In this document: in pieces, positions 1-7,482 of the stretch
How the letters are laid out: the number at the start of each line of letters is the position of its first letter
Numbering within the stretch: the stretch's first letter is position 1
Assembly: GCF_029637605.1 (NCBI RefSeq)
Contig: NZ_CP121261.1
Location: 434,001-498,000, forward strand
From: Achromobacter spanius
Lineage (GTDB): Bacteria; Pseudomonadota; Gammaproteobacteria; Burkholderiales; Burkholderiaceae_B
DNA: 64,000 nucleotides
Reading direction: 5' to 3'
Position numbers and translations under genes: made by a program
Notes under the pieces: generated by a model
The model's input: only the letters and a program-made list of their open reading frames with translations
Database searches by the model: none
Told to the model about the DNA's origin: nothing

Positions 1-339
1 CCGGAAGCTGCGGTTCATGGAATTCGTGAACACCAGTTCGCACTGCAACGCGCGGCCGCCTTGCGGGCAAGGCACGGTCTTCGATCCGGCGCGCGGCAAG
101 CTCTGTTCCAGCCGCAACTGGGTCAAGGCGTTTTGCGCGGCCAGCAATGCCAAGGTCTTGTCCTGCAGGGCGCGGTTGTTGGCCGTCATGACACCGGTCG
201 CGCGCAGCGCAGCCGCCATCGCCACGGCAATGATGGCCAGCGCCACCAGCACTTCAATCAGGGTGAAGCCGCGCTGAGAGCGTTTTGGAGGTTTGCCCAC
301 AAGCTTGTTGGCGCAGGGAGGAAAATCAGCGGATGTCAT
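1..339 (-). CDS. gspI: Type II secretion minor pseudopilin GspI (partial, cut by window edge)
   Basis: Minor pseudopilin, expected at the tip of the periplasmic pseudopilus of the type II secretion system. The frame opens at an ATG inside the last codons of gspH (14-base overlap) and runs 113 codons to the window edge without a stop, so the C-terminus is missing. A prepilin leader ends in RSQRG with peptidase cleavage expected before FTLIEV, followed by the hydrophobic helix VLVALAIIAVAMAAALRA. The Glu at mature position 5 is present. A GTG at 300 is an alternative start 13 codons further in; I prefer the ATG because it couples translation to gspH. Family assignment rests on the leader, the position after gspG and gspH, and the gene overlap. 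Confidence 0.85.
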   Translation of the reverse strand, partial: MTSADFPPCANKLVGKPPKRSQRGFTLIEVLVALAIIAVAMAAALRATGVMTANNRALQDKTLALLAAQNALTQLRLEQSLPRAGSKTVPCPQGGRALQCELVFTNSMNRSFR

Positions 340-814
340 AGCGGCCGGCGGCGTCGCGTTGCAGGGTGACCTGGTCATCGCCCGCGCGCAGGGTCAGCGT
401 GATCGGGTCGGCAACCCATTCTGTGTTGAACACAAGCGGGCGGTCGGGGGCCAGAACCAGATGGACGACGCCCGCGTGCCAGGACTGTGGGCGCAGCATG
501 TCGTCGTGCTCCAGGTGGTCTACCGGCACGGGCACGTTTTCGTCGGCGCTGGGGCCGGGCAGGCGTCCCTGTCGCTCGAACGACCAGCCTTGGTCGTCGG
601 CCAGCCAGCGTATGGGCCGGCCGTCGCTGCGGGCTTCGCTTTGCGCCACGGTGAATGCATCGGCCAGGCGTTCGGCATCGGCGCGCAGGCCGTTGTCGCG
701 CTTGCCGATCGACAGGCTCACCATGCTGGCGGCAATGGCCACGATCACCAGCACCACCAGCACTTCAACCAGCGTGAAGCCGCGCTCAGAGCTCCCAGGA
801 ACCGATGTCGGCAT
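326..814 (-). CDS. gspH: Type II secretion minor pseudopilin GspH
   Basis: Minor pseudopilin of the type II secretion pseudopilus, 162 residues from the ATG at 814. The leader ends in SSERG and is cleaved before FTLVEV; the helix VLVVLVIVAIAASMVSLSIG follows, then a soluble domain with the acidic, Trp-containing segment expected of GspH (IRWLADDQGWSFE). The frame stays open to an ATG at 850, but 814 gives a normal 10-residue leader and a shorter overlap with gspG (29 bases). It overlaps gspI by 14 bases, so gspG, gspH and gspI form one translationally coupled operon reading left. Confidence 0.85.
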   Translation of the reverse strand: MPTSVPGSSERGFTLVEVLVVLVIVAIAASMVSLSIGKRDNGLRADAERLADAFTVAQSEARSDGRPIRWLADDQGWSFERQGRLPGPSADENVPVPVDHLEHDDMLRPQSWHAGVVHLVLAPDRPLVFNTEWVADPITLTLRAGDDQVTLQRDAAGRYDIR

Positions 815-1214
815 CGCCGTTTTCTCCGCCGGGCTTGTTGTCGGCGCCAAACGAGAACACGTCGATGTCGCCCTTGACGCCCGGGCTCAGGAATTGATAG
901 GGGTGGCCCCAGGGGTCGTTGGGCAGCTTGTCCAGGTAGCCGCGCCAGTTCGACGCGCCATCCGGCTTTTCGGCCAGCGCGCGCAGGCCTTGCGCCGTGG
1001 TGGGATAGCGGCCGTTGTCCAGCCGGTACAGCTTCAAGGCCTGCATGATGCCGGCAATATCCTGGCGCGCCGCCACCTGCCGCGCCTGGTCCGGGCGGTC
1101 CAGCACGCGCGGCACGATCAGCGCCGCCAGAATCCCCATGATCACAATCACCACCATGATCTCGATCAGGGTGAAACCTTGCTGACGGGCAAGCCCGCGC
1201 GGTAACTGACGCAC
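786..1214 (-). CDS. gspG: Type II secretion major pseudopilin GspG
   Basis: Major pseudopilin that forms the shaft of the secretion pseudopilus; 142 residues, the usual length. The start is GTG at 1214. The leader ARQQG is cleaved before FTLIEIMVVIVIMGILAALIVP, the hallmark GspG N-terminus. The C-terminal part has the family pattern YRLDNGRYPTTAQGLRAL and the calcium-binding region near DPWGHPYQFLSPG, with Asp residues in the final loop (DIDVFSFGADN). This is the first gene of the leftward gspGHI operon; gspC, D, E and F do not lie directly upstream. A gspC-like gene sits on the same strand about 10 kb away (11325-11768), which suggests the cluster was split. Confidence 0.93.
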   Translation of the reverse strand: MRQLPRGLARQQGFTLIEIMVVIVIMGILAALIVPRVLDRPDQARQVAARQDIAGIMQALKLYRLDNGRYPTTAQGLRALAEKPDGASNWRGYLDKLPNDPWGHPYQFLSPGVKGDIDVFSFGADNKPGGENGDADIGSWEL

Positions 1215-1262
1215 TTTACGACTCCGGTCTTTCTAGTAGAAGCCCGGAATTGTGGACATGAA

Positions 1263-1283
1263 ATATGACAGTAATGCTTGCGT
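1263..1283. repeat. 21-base direct repeat, left copy, flanking the toxin-antitoxin-like unit
   Basis: The 21 bases here (core TATGACAGTAATGCTTGCG) recur exactly at 2230-2250 in the same orientation. Bases on either side differ, so the repeat ends are sharp. The left copy lies 49 bases upstream of the gspG start codon, and the two copies bracket genes 1422-2218. Confidence 0.9.
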
Positions 1284-1303
1284 TGGCGGGGCCAGGAGGA
1301 AAA

Positions 1304-1318
1304 CCGCAAATATTGCGG
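1304..1318. promoter_or_regulatory. Palindrome upstream of the toxin-antitoxin-like operon (possible operator)
   Basis: Perfect inverted repeat CCGCAA-ATA-TTGCGG, 104 bases before the first ATG of the two-gene unit. A TATACT hexamer at 1354-1359 could be a -10 element, although no good -35 stands at the right distance. Toxin-antitoxin operons are usually autorepressed through such palindromes; binding here is inferred. Confidence 0.4.
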
Positions 1319-1421
1319 CTTCCCACAACTGGCGGGCGATTTGGCTTTGTGTCTATACTTTCCGCATGCCTTGTCTTGGGTCCCAGGATTGGGGTCCAAC
1401 ACGCCGATAAAGGAAGCGCAT

Positions 1422-1925
1422 ATGCGTTCCACCATTTCTCATAGCGGGCTGGTCGCTTTCATTGTGGAAGGCGCTCGAGCCGACAGCAGTCGTTCCCTGC
1501 ACCTGCTTCGCGCTATCGACGATACGGTAGCCAGCAACGAAGTGCTGGCCAATACCTTTGAAACCATCTCAAGAAACGCCGCCGATGTGGCGCACGCGAT
1601 CTGCCGCGCGTCCGCAAGCGAACGGCAGGTGCTGGACCGCGAGGGCGTGTTCCAGGCCGCGTTTGATGACACGCTGGATGTGCTTGCCGAACTGGGGCGC
1701 ATGCTTGAAGAAAAGCGCCTGGCGGCCTTGGCGGACCATGAGCTTCAAGACGGTGATGGCGTGGTGGAGTCCTTCGATAAGGCAATTATTCAGGTGAAAG
1801 ATGCCTTTTCCCACTTGCACGACTTGAAGTGGGCCGTCATGGAAAATGATGCAGACGTGGCGGCGGTGGTCGTGGGCGGCCCGCAGGACGACGTCGAAGC
1901 GTTTCTTAAATCTTTGGGTCGATAA
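1422..1925 (+). CDS. Putative antitoxin-like protein upstream of a RelE-type toxin
   Basis: 167-residue acidic, mostly helical protein that I do not recognise by sequence. The frame is open from 1278, but the ATG at 1422 follows AAGGAAG at good spacing and opens a normal N-terminus (MRSTISHSGLVAFIVEG). The middle and C-terminus look like long amphipathic helices (LDVLAELGRMLEEKRLAAL, FDKAIIQVKDAFSHLHDLK) and end in EAFLKSLGR. No helix-turn-helix, membrane segment or catalytic motif stands out. The next gene, a RelE/ParE-like toxin, begins 2 bases after its stop, so it occupies the antitoxin position. It is long for a type II antitoxin. The unit is AT-richer than its neighbours and lies between 21-base direct repeats, suggesting acquisition. 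Confidence 0.6.
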   Translation: MRSTISHSGLVAFIVEGARADSSRSLHLLRAIDDTVASNEVLANTFETISRNAADVAHAICRASASERQVLDREGVFQAAFDDTLDVLAELGRMLEEKRLAALADHELQDGDGVVESFDKAIIQVKDAFSHLHDLKWAVMENDADVAAVVVGGPQDDVEAFLKSLGR

Positions 1926-1927
1926 GT

Positions 1928-2218
1928 TTGGCGTCCATTCTTATCAGGTCTCTTGCCAGGAAAGAGACGTTCGATCGTGACTTTCGCAGGGCGCCTCTCG
2001 AAATCCAGAATGCCGCAAAGAATGCCATTCGCGATTTGGTGCGTTATCCCCAACCTAACAAGCTCAGGCTTCATTCAATTACTGGCTGCTTCGACCCTCG
2101 CATACTGAAAATCGACGTGTTGCCCAACAAGTCTTGGCAGATTACGTTCGAAATGGAGGGCTCCGTCGCCATCTTGCGTCGTTTGGGTACGCATCGGCTT
2201 ATTGATCGAAAGCCATGA
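1928..2218 (+). CDS. RelE/ParE-superfamily toxin-like protein
   Basis: 96 residues, basic, the size and layout of RelE/ParE/HigB-type toxins (mRNA interferases or gyrase poisons). Visible features are an N-terminal strand then a helix (KETFDRDFRRAPLEIQNAAK), a basic turn (NKLRLHSITG), strands ILKIDVLPNKSWQITFEM, and the family-like end AILRRLGTHRLID. It starts at TTG, 2 bases after the stop of the upstream gene, so translation is probably coupled. I see no convincing ATG or GTG in the first part. Base composition is near 50% GC by eye, clearly lower than surrounding genes. Whether it cuts RNA cannot be read from the sequence. Confidence 0.65.
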   Translation: MASILIRSLARKETFDRDFRRAPLEIQNAAKNAIRDLVRYPQPNKLRLHSITGCFDPRILKIDVLPNKSWQITFEMEGSVAILRRLGTHRLIDRKP

Positions 2219-2229
2219 TGCGCCCCTGG

Positions 2230-2250
2230 ATATGACAGTAATGCTTGCGT
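2230..2250. repeat. 21-base direct repeat, right copy
   Basis: Exact copy of 1263-1283 in the same orientation, starting 12 bases after the toxin stop codon and ending 7 bases before the 3' end of the leftward Bug receptor gene. Its reverse strand contains CTGTCAT, the half-site sequence of a PHO box. Confidence 0.9.
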
Positions 2251-2256
2251 CGACGC

Positions 2257-3216
2257 TTATTCGACCCAGGGCGTTTGCGCCCAGATCTCACGCAGGCGGG
2301 CGTCGTCACCCTTCAGGCGTTCCTGCCACTGCGGGCCGTCCACGTAATCCATCTCGGTGAACTGCTGTTTCATCTGGGCCTGGAAGTCCGGATTGGCCGC
2401 AACCTTGCCCAACGCCTTGCGCAATTTTTCGGACACATCGGCCGGCAGTCCCTTGGGCGCGACGATTCCGCGTTCCGATGCAAACACCAGGTTCACGCCC
2501 AGTTCCTTGAAAGTGGGCACGTCTGGGCCCAAGGGCGAGCGCTTTTCGCTGGCTTGCGCCAGCACCCGCATGTTCTTGCCGTGATAGGGCATGACTTCAC
2601 CCAGGTTCAGACCGCCGACGACGGTATGACCACCCAGTACCGCAGTGCGCAGGGGACCCGCGCCGTTGTAGGGCACGTGGTTCAGCTTGGTGCCGGTCTG
2701 GGCCTGGAACAGGACCAGCGCCAGATGGTCGTCGGTGCCGACGCCGGTGGACCCATAGCTGATCGTGTCGGGCTTTTCCTTGGCGGCGGCGATCAGGGCT
2801 TCCAGCGTTTGATAGGGGCTGTTGCTGGCCACGCTGAAGGCGCTGGGGTCGCGCACCAGATTGGCCAGGTAGGTGAAGTCGTCACGGGTGAAGCCTGCCT
2901 TGCGCTCGATGGGCAAGGACACCAGCCCAGGCATGTTCGTCATGGCCAGCGTGTAGCCGTCCGGCTTGGCGCGCGCCACGTAGGCCAGGGCAATGGCGCT
3001 GGACGCGCCCGGCTTGTTCTGCACCACCACGGTGGTGCCCAACTCCTTTTCCAGAAAGACCGCCAGCGCACGGGCAGTGAGGTCCGTGCCGCCGCCAGGC
3101 GCAAAACCCACAATCAATTCGATCGGGTGGTCGGGCCATGCCCAGGCGGGCAACGCGGCGCACAGGCCAGCAACGGAAAGGATCGCGCGCGCGGTGCTCT
3201 TGCGTGAAAAAAACAT
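2257..3216 (-). CDS. Bug/TctC-family periplasmic solute receptor
   Basis: 319-residue extracytoplasmic binding protein of the tripartite tricarboxylate transporter family, which usually binds small carboxylates. The signal peptide is MFFSRKSTARAILSVAGLCA with cleavage after AWA. Family landmarks are PIELIVGFAPGGGTDLTARA (first ligand loop), VVQNKPGASSAIA, ARAKPDGYTLAM and HVPYNGAGPLRTAVLGG (second loop). It is the last gene of the leftward operon 9987-2257, 63 bases after the FAD oxidase; an AGCCGGC/GCCGGCT dyad (3261-3281) lies in that gap. No TctA/TctB genes are nearby, as is common for Bug receptors in Bordetella and Achromobacter. The ligand is unknown but probably relates to the operon's hydroxy acid. 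Confidence 0.9.
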   Translation of the reverse strand: MFFSRKSTARAILSVAGLCAALPAWAWPDHPIELIVGFAPGGGTDLTARALAVFLEKELGTTVVVQNKPGASSAIALAYVARAKPDGYTLAMTNMPGLVSLPIERKAGFTRDDFTYLANLVRDPSAFSVASNSPYQTLEALIAAAKEKPDTISYGSTGVGTDDHLALVLFQAQTGTKLNHVPYNGAGPLRTAVLGGHTVVGGLNLGEVMPYHGKNMRVLAQASEKRSPLGPDVPTFKELGVNLVFASERGIVAPKGLPADVSEKLRKALGKVAANPDFQAQMKQQFTEMDYVDGPQWQERLKGDDARLREIWAQTPWVE

Positions 3217-3279
3217 GTTGTCTCCAGGTTTTGTATTTGAAGTTGGACGTGGGAAGTCGAAGCCGGCAAGGCTGGCCGG

Positions 3280-4701
3280 CTAGGGAACGCGAAGCGAGCC
3301 GCTTGCCGGCAGCACCTTGCCGGGGTTCATGAGCCCCTGGGGATCCAGGGCAAGCTTGATGCGCCGCATCAGGTCCAGCTCCAGCGCGCTCTTGTAGCGC
3401 TGCAGATCCTCTACGCGGCATTGGCCGATGCCTTGTTCGGCGCTGATGGATCCGCCGGCTTCGTGGACCCTGTCGTGCACCAGCCGCTGGATGTCTGCGT
3501 TCGATGCGCCCGTGGGCGGCAGCAGGTTGTAGTGCAGGTTGCCGTCGCCCAGGTGTCCGAACACGCGCAACGCCACGCCGGGAAAGGCGGTGGCAAGCGC
3601 CTGGTCGGTGGCCCGCACAAATTCGGGGATGAGCGAGACAGGCAGTGAAATGTCATGTTTGACGCAAGCCTTGGCCCGCGCCAATGCCAAGGTGATGCTT
3701 TCGCGCAAATGCCAGAAGGCAGCGCTTTGCGCGCCGGACACCGCGACCACGGCGTCCAGGGCTACGCCTGATTCCAAGGCGCCCGCCAGCACAGCTTCCA
3801 GCCGCGTTGCCGCATGCGGCCCGTCGCTGTGGTCTGACACCTCAAGCAAGGCGCACCAGGCGTCTTCGGGCAGATCCGCGAAAGGAAGGCGTTGCTGCGG
3901 GAAGGCCCGAGTCACATCGCTCATGCAAGCAAGCGACATGACTTCGAACGCGGTCAGGCCTGCACCAAAACCCGCGCGGGCACGTTGCAGCAACTGCACC
4001 GCTTGCGCCAGCCCCGACACAGCGACCAAAGCCGTGCATTGCGCGCGGGGCAGGGGGAAGAGCTTGAGGACGGCTGCGGTAATGATGCCCAGCGTGCCTT
4101 CACTGCCAATGTAGAGGTCGCGCAGGTCGTACCCGGTGTTGTCCTTGCGCAGGCCGCGCAACCCGTGCCAGATCTCGCCTTGCGGCGTGACCACCTCCAG
4201 GCCCAGCGCCAGTTCGCGGGCGTTGCCGTAGCGCAGCACTTGTGTGCCGCCGGCATTGGTGGACAGGTTGCCGCCGATGGTGCAGCTTCCCTGCGCGCCC
4301 AGGGACAACGGAAAAAGCCGGCCAGCGTTGGTCGCCGCCTCCTGCACGGTTTGCAGCACGCAGCCGGCTTCGACCGTGATGGTGTCGTTATCCAGGTCGA
4401 CGGCGCGCACGCGGTTCATGCGCAGCAGCGAGAGCACCACGGCCGACGCGCTGGTATCGGGTGTGGCGGCGGCCACCTGGCCGGTGTTCCCGCCCTGCGG
4501 CACGATCGCCACGCCGGCGGCGGCGCACAGGCGCACCACCTGAGCCACCTCGCTGCTATTGGCGGGGCGCAGCACGGCCAGCGCGCGGCCGGTGAAGGCT
4601 TGGCGCCAGTCGGTCAGATAGGGCTCGGCGGCGGCGCCCGTGAGCACGTGCGCATCCCCGATGCAGGCGGCAAGCTCCGCCAGCAATGCGGCATGCGTCA
4701 T
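3280..4701 (-). CDS. FAD-binding oxidase, GlcD/D-lactate dehydrogenase type
   Basis: 473-residue flavoprotein of the FAD-linked oxidase family that oxidises 2-hydroxy acids such as glycolate, D-lactate or D-2-hydroxyglutarate. The PP-loop FAD domain holds AIVPQGGNTGQVAAATPD, SCTIGGNLSTNAGGTQVLRYG and YIGSEGTLGIITAAVLKLFP. The C-terminal cap domain has VFGHLGDGNLHYNL (metal/substrate His cluster) and SISAEQGIG. The open frame extends far upstream, but the ATG at 4701 overlaps the preceding dehydrogenase stop as ATGA and gives the standard N-terminus. Together with the upstream NAD-dependent 2-hydroxyacid dehydrogenase it could interconvert a hydroxy and keto acid. The exact substrate is not readable. 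Confidence 0.9.
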   Translation of the reverse strand: MTHAALLAELAACIGDAHVLTGAAAEPYLTDWRQAFTGRALAVLRPANSSEVAQVVRLCAAAGVAIVPQGGNTGQVAAATPDTSASAVVLSLLRMNRVRAVDLDNDTITVEAGCVLQTVQEAATNAGRLFPLSLGAQGSCTIGGNLSTNAGGTQVLRYGNARELALGLEVVTPQGEIWHGLRGLRKDNTGYDLRDLYIGSEGTLGIITAAVLKLFPLPRAQCTALVAVSGLAQAVQLLQRARAGFGAGLTAFEVMSLACMSDVTRAFPQQRLPFADLPEDAWCALLEVSDHSDGPHAATRLEAVLAGALESGVALDAVVAVSGAQSAAFWHLRESITLALARAKACVKHDISLPVSLIPEFVRATDQALATAFPGVALRVFGHLGDGNLHYNLLPPTGASNADIQRLVHDRVHEAGGSISAEQGIGQCRVEDLQRYKSALELDLMRRIKLALDPQGLMNPGKVLPASGSLRVP

Positions 4702-5663
4702 GTCTGCATCTCTCGTGAGGCTACCGGCGTGACCAGGCGGCCGGTCTGCATGAATGCGTTGACGTTGTTCAGCACCAGTTCCGCCATCGCGGCCCGGGTT
4801 TCGCGCGTGGCGCTGCCCACGTGCGGCATGAGTGACACCTGATCCAGGCCTGCGAATTCCGTGGCCGGCGTGGGTTCCTGCTCCAGCACATCCAGCCCGG
4901 CCCCGCCCAGTTCGCCCGAACGCAGGGCAGCCAGCGCGGCGGCCTGATCCACCACGCTGCCTCGGGCGATATTGACCAGGATGCCTTGCGGCCCCAGCGC
5001 GCGGATGACCGGCATATCCACGAGGTGCCGCGTGGCGGCGCCGCCCACGCACGCGACCACCAGAAAATCCGCCCACTCGGCCAACGCCACCAGCGAGGCC
5101 TCGTAGCCATAGGGTGCCCCGGGCCGAGGCGCGCGGTTGTGATAACGCACGTCCATGTCGAAGCCGGCAGCCCGTCGGGCAATGGCTTCGCCGATGCGAC
5201 CCAGCCCAAGAATGCCCAGGCGCTTGCCCGACACCTTGGTCGTTATCGGGAACTGCCCCAGCGCGCGCCACTGACCCGTTTTCACGTATCGGTCGCCGAT
5301 GGCTGTTCGGCGCGCGGTGGAAAGCAGCAGGGCCCAGGCCAGGTCGGCCACGCAATCGTCCAGCACGTCAGGCGTGACGCTGACGCCGATGCCGCGCGCG
5401 GCGGCGGCCCGTAAATCCAGCGTGTCATGACCCACGCCCCAGCTACACACCGCCTGCAAGGCGGGCAGTGCATCGAACATGGCTTGCGTGAATCCATGGC
5501 GCACCGAGGTCACGGCGACGCGCGCGTCATGCAGCGCATCGCCAAATGCGGTCAGGCCGCGCGGGTCATGCCAGGTTTGCAGCACCCGGTAGCGGGCCGC
5601 CAGGCGTTGGTCGAACTCAGTGCCTAACGAAGCCACCTGCACGACGTCATAGGAGGTGGTCAC
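4698..5663 (-). CDS. D-isomer-specific 2-hydroxyacid dehydrogenase (NAD(P)-dependent)
   Basis: 321-residue cytoplasmic oxidoreductase related to glyoxylate/hydroxypyruvate reductases. The Rossmann motif is KRLGILGLGRIGEAIARR; the catalytic set is Arg in NIARGSVVD, Glu in GLDVLEQEP and His in LMPHVGSAT. SWGVGHDTLDL matches the conserved GVG(Y/H)D segment. It starts at GTG (5663) overlapping the stop of the RraA-like gene, and its own stop overlaps the next ATG, so three genes are translationally coupled. Likely role: reduction or oxidation of the 2-keto/2-hydroxy acid handled by the neighbouring aldolase and oxidase. Confidence 0.9.
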   Translation of the reverse strand: MTTSYDVVQVASLGTEFDQRLAARYRVLQTWHDPRGLTAFGDALHDARVAVTSVRHGFTQAMFDALPALQAVCSWGVGHDTLDLRAAAARGIGVSVTPDVLDDCVADLAWALLLSTARRTAIGDRYVKTGQWRALGQFPITTKVSGKRLGILGLGRIGEAIARRAAGFDMDVRYHNRAPRPGAPYGYEASLVALAEWADFLVVACVGGAATRHLVDMPVIRALGPQGILVNIARGSVVDQAAALAALRSGELGGAGLDVLEQEPTPATEFAGLDQVSLMPHVGSATRETRAAMAELVLNNVNAFMQTGRLVTPVASREMQT

Positions 5664-6337
5664 ACGCTGTCTCCGGCGCGTGCGGGGATGTAGTTGGCCG
5701 CCGCGGCGGCGTCGGCGAACGACAGGCCGTCGCGGATGCCTTGCTCTACGCGCTCATCCACCGCCAGGGCTTCTTGCGCGGCGGCCAGCACCGCTTCAAG
5801 GCGCTCGCGCGGCACCACCACCAGGCCCGTGTCGTCACCAACCACCAGGTCGCCCTCGGCGACCCGCACTTGGCCGATGGTTACCGGCTCGCCCATGGCT
5901 TGCAGGCGCAAGCGCGTCTTGCCCGTCAAGGGCGTGATGTGGCGGCTGGCAAGCCACAACCCGGTCGCCTGGATTTCGTCAACGTCGCGGCAAGCGCCGT
6001 CGATGACTACGGCCGTGGCCTGGCGCCGGGACGCCGCCAGGGACGCGATGCCGCCAAAGGTGGAAATGCAGGTCCCGCCCGCATCCACCATCAGCACGCG
6101 GCCCGGACCCGTGGCGGCAACCAGCCGCCCCACGGCGAAGTCGGCGCGGTCGAAGTCACCCAGCCCGCCCCAAACATGCCGTGCGGTGACGGCAAAGCCG
6201 GCAATGCGTCCTTGGCCGCCGCGGCGCGCAATGCCTTGCACCACGCCCGCGATGCCCAGCGCGTCCATGGCGTCTGCCCAGGTGCTGGTCCCGATGGTGG
6301 CGCAGCGCGCCAACAGGTCTTGTTCGATGTCGCTCAT
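5660..6337 (-). CDS. RraA-like protein, probable 4-hydroxy-4-methyl-2-oxoglutarate aldolase type
   Basis: 225 residues of the RraA/HMG-aldolase family, divalent-metal class II pyruvate aldolases that also decarboxylate oxaloacetate; some members (RraA) instead inhibit RNase E. Visible landmarks are the pyruvate-binding loop GRVLMVDAGGTCISTFGGIAS and the Arg/Asp metal site VVIDGACRDVDEI. The family's start motif around TSTWADAMDALG is present. I chose the ATG at 6337 because GGAGAC lies 8 bases upstream; a frame-open ATG at 6364 lacks this. The catabolic operon context favours an aldolase over an RNase regulator. Conversion of a branched or C4-C6 hydroxy-oxo acid to pyruvate is an inference. 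Confidence 0.85.
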   Translation of the reverse strand: MSDIEQDLLARCATIGTSTWADAMDALGIAGVVQGIARRGGQGRIAGFAVTARHVWGGLGDFDRADFAVGRLVAATGPGRVLMVDAGGTCISTFGGIASLAASRRQATAVVIDGACRDVDEIQATGLWLASRHITPLTGKTRLRLQAMGEPVTIGQVRVAEGDLVVGDDTGLVVVPRERLEAVLAAAQEALAVDERVEQGIRDGLSFADAAAAANYIPARAGDSV

Positions 6338-6373
6338 GTGTTGTGTCTCCGGTCTGATGATCAATGCGGCGGC

Positions 6374-7348
6374 TCAGTCGATCTGCGCGCCAGAGAGCTT
6401 CACGCCCTCGGCCCAGCGTTGTGCTTCGTCATTGATGAAGGCCTGGAACTGCTGGGGCGAACTGTTGTTCACGTCGCCGCCCATGTCTTGCAGCTTCTTG
6501 GTCATCTCGGGGGTGGCGACGATCTTGGCGACGTCGTGGTAGATCTTTTCGCGCAGCTCGGCGGGCATGCTGGACGGTGCGAACAAGCCGAACCAGGTGG
6601 CGGCGTTAAAGTTCTTCATCCCGGCCTCGGTCATCGTGGGCACCTGCGCAATGGCTTCGACGCGGCGCGGATGCGCCAGGGCAATCGCCTTGAGCTTGCC
6701 CGACTGGATATGCGGCAACGCGGCCGACAGGGTGACGAAGGCCATCTGCACCTGACCACCGATCAGGTCGGTGATCATGGGCGCATCGCCCCGGTACGGC
6801 ACGTGAACCAGATTCAGGCCGGCGCGTGCCTTGAACAGCTCGCCGGTCAGGTGCTGGGGGGTGCCGTTGCCGGTGGAGGCCATGCTCAGGCCCTGGGGCG
6901 AGGCCTTGGCGTAGGCGATGAGTTCGTCCAGATTCTTGACCGGCAAGGACGGCGCCGTCACCAGCACCAGCGGAATGGTGGAGGTCAGCGTCAGCGGCGC
7001 GAAATCCTTCAGGGGGTCGTAATTGAGTTTCTTGTACAGGCTGGCACTGATCGTGTGCGCCGCTGTCGTCATGTAGAGCGTGTAGCCGTCGCCGGCCGAC
7101 CGCGCCACCGACTCGGCCGCCACCGTGGTGCCGGCGCCGGGGCGGTTGTTGATGATGACCTGCTGGCCCCAGGCCGACGGCAGTTTTTCGGCAATCAGCC
7201 GCGCGATGACGTCGGTGGCGCCGCCCGGCGGATACGGCACCACCAGCGTCACGGGTTTGTCAGGATAGCCTTCGGCAAGCGCCGCGCCAGCGCCCAGGGC
7301 CATGCCCCACGCAAGAAAGGCGCCAGCGATGCAATGTCGCTTCTTCAT
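6374..7348 (-). CDS. Bug/TctC-family periplasmic solute receptor
   Basis: 324-residue binding protein, second Bug gene of this operon. The signal peptide MKKRHCIAGAFLAWGMALGA is cleaved near ALA-EGYPDK. Ligand loops are VPYPPGGATDVIARL, INNRPGAGTTVAAE and HVPYRGDAPMITDLIGGQ. A GAGGAG ribosome site lies 8 bases before the ATG at 7348; the ATG at 7354 is only 2 bases from it and is less likely. The sequence is clearly divergent from the Bug at 2257-3216, so the two may bind different ligands or differ in affinity. The 134-base gap upstream carries a hairpin (7374-7400). Confidence 0.9.
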   Translation of the reverse strand: MKKRHCIAGAFLAWGMALGAGAALAEGYPDKPVTLVVPYPPGGATDVIARLIAEKLPSAWGQQVIINNRPGAGTTVAAESVARSAGDGYTLYMTTAAHTISASLYKKLNYDPLKDFAPLTLTSTIPLVLVTAPSLPVKNLDELIAYAKASPQGLSMASTGNGTPQHLTGELFKARAGLNLVHVPYRGDAPMITDLIGGQVQMAFVTLSAALPHIQSGKLKAIALAHPRRVEAIAQVPTMTEAGMKNFNAATWFGLFAPSSMPAELREKIYHDVAKIVATPEMTKKLQDMGGDVNNSSPQQFQAFINDEAQRWAEGVKLSGAQID

Positions 7349-7373
7349 TGTCATGTCTCCTCATGTGCGCATC

Positions 7374-7400
7374 GGGTCCGCTTTGTCTTGATGCGGACCC
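7374..7400 (-). promoter_or_regulatory. Intra-operon hairpin before the Bug receptor gene
   Basis: Perfect 8-base inverted repeat GGGTCCGC/GCGGACCC with an 11-base loop, in the gap between the epimerase (ends 7483) and the Bug gene (starts 7348). There is no T-run, so full termination is unlikely. A role in mRNA stability or partial attenuation is inferred. Confidence 0.45.
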
Positions 7401-7482
7401 TGAATGCGTTTGCTGCTTATTGCCTGACGCTCTGCGGCGCCATGTGGCGGGTTTTGCCCTGGGTTCGCCCGTGGCCGCGGAC

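Noticed and set aside
1263..2250. attL/attR sites of an integrated element
   Set aside because: The 21-base repeats do flank a module, but there is no integrase, no tRNA target and less than 1 kb between them, so an attachment-site label is not supported.
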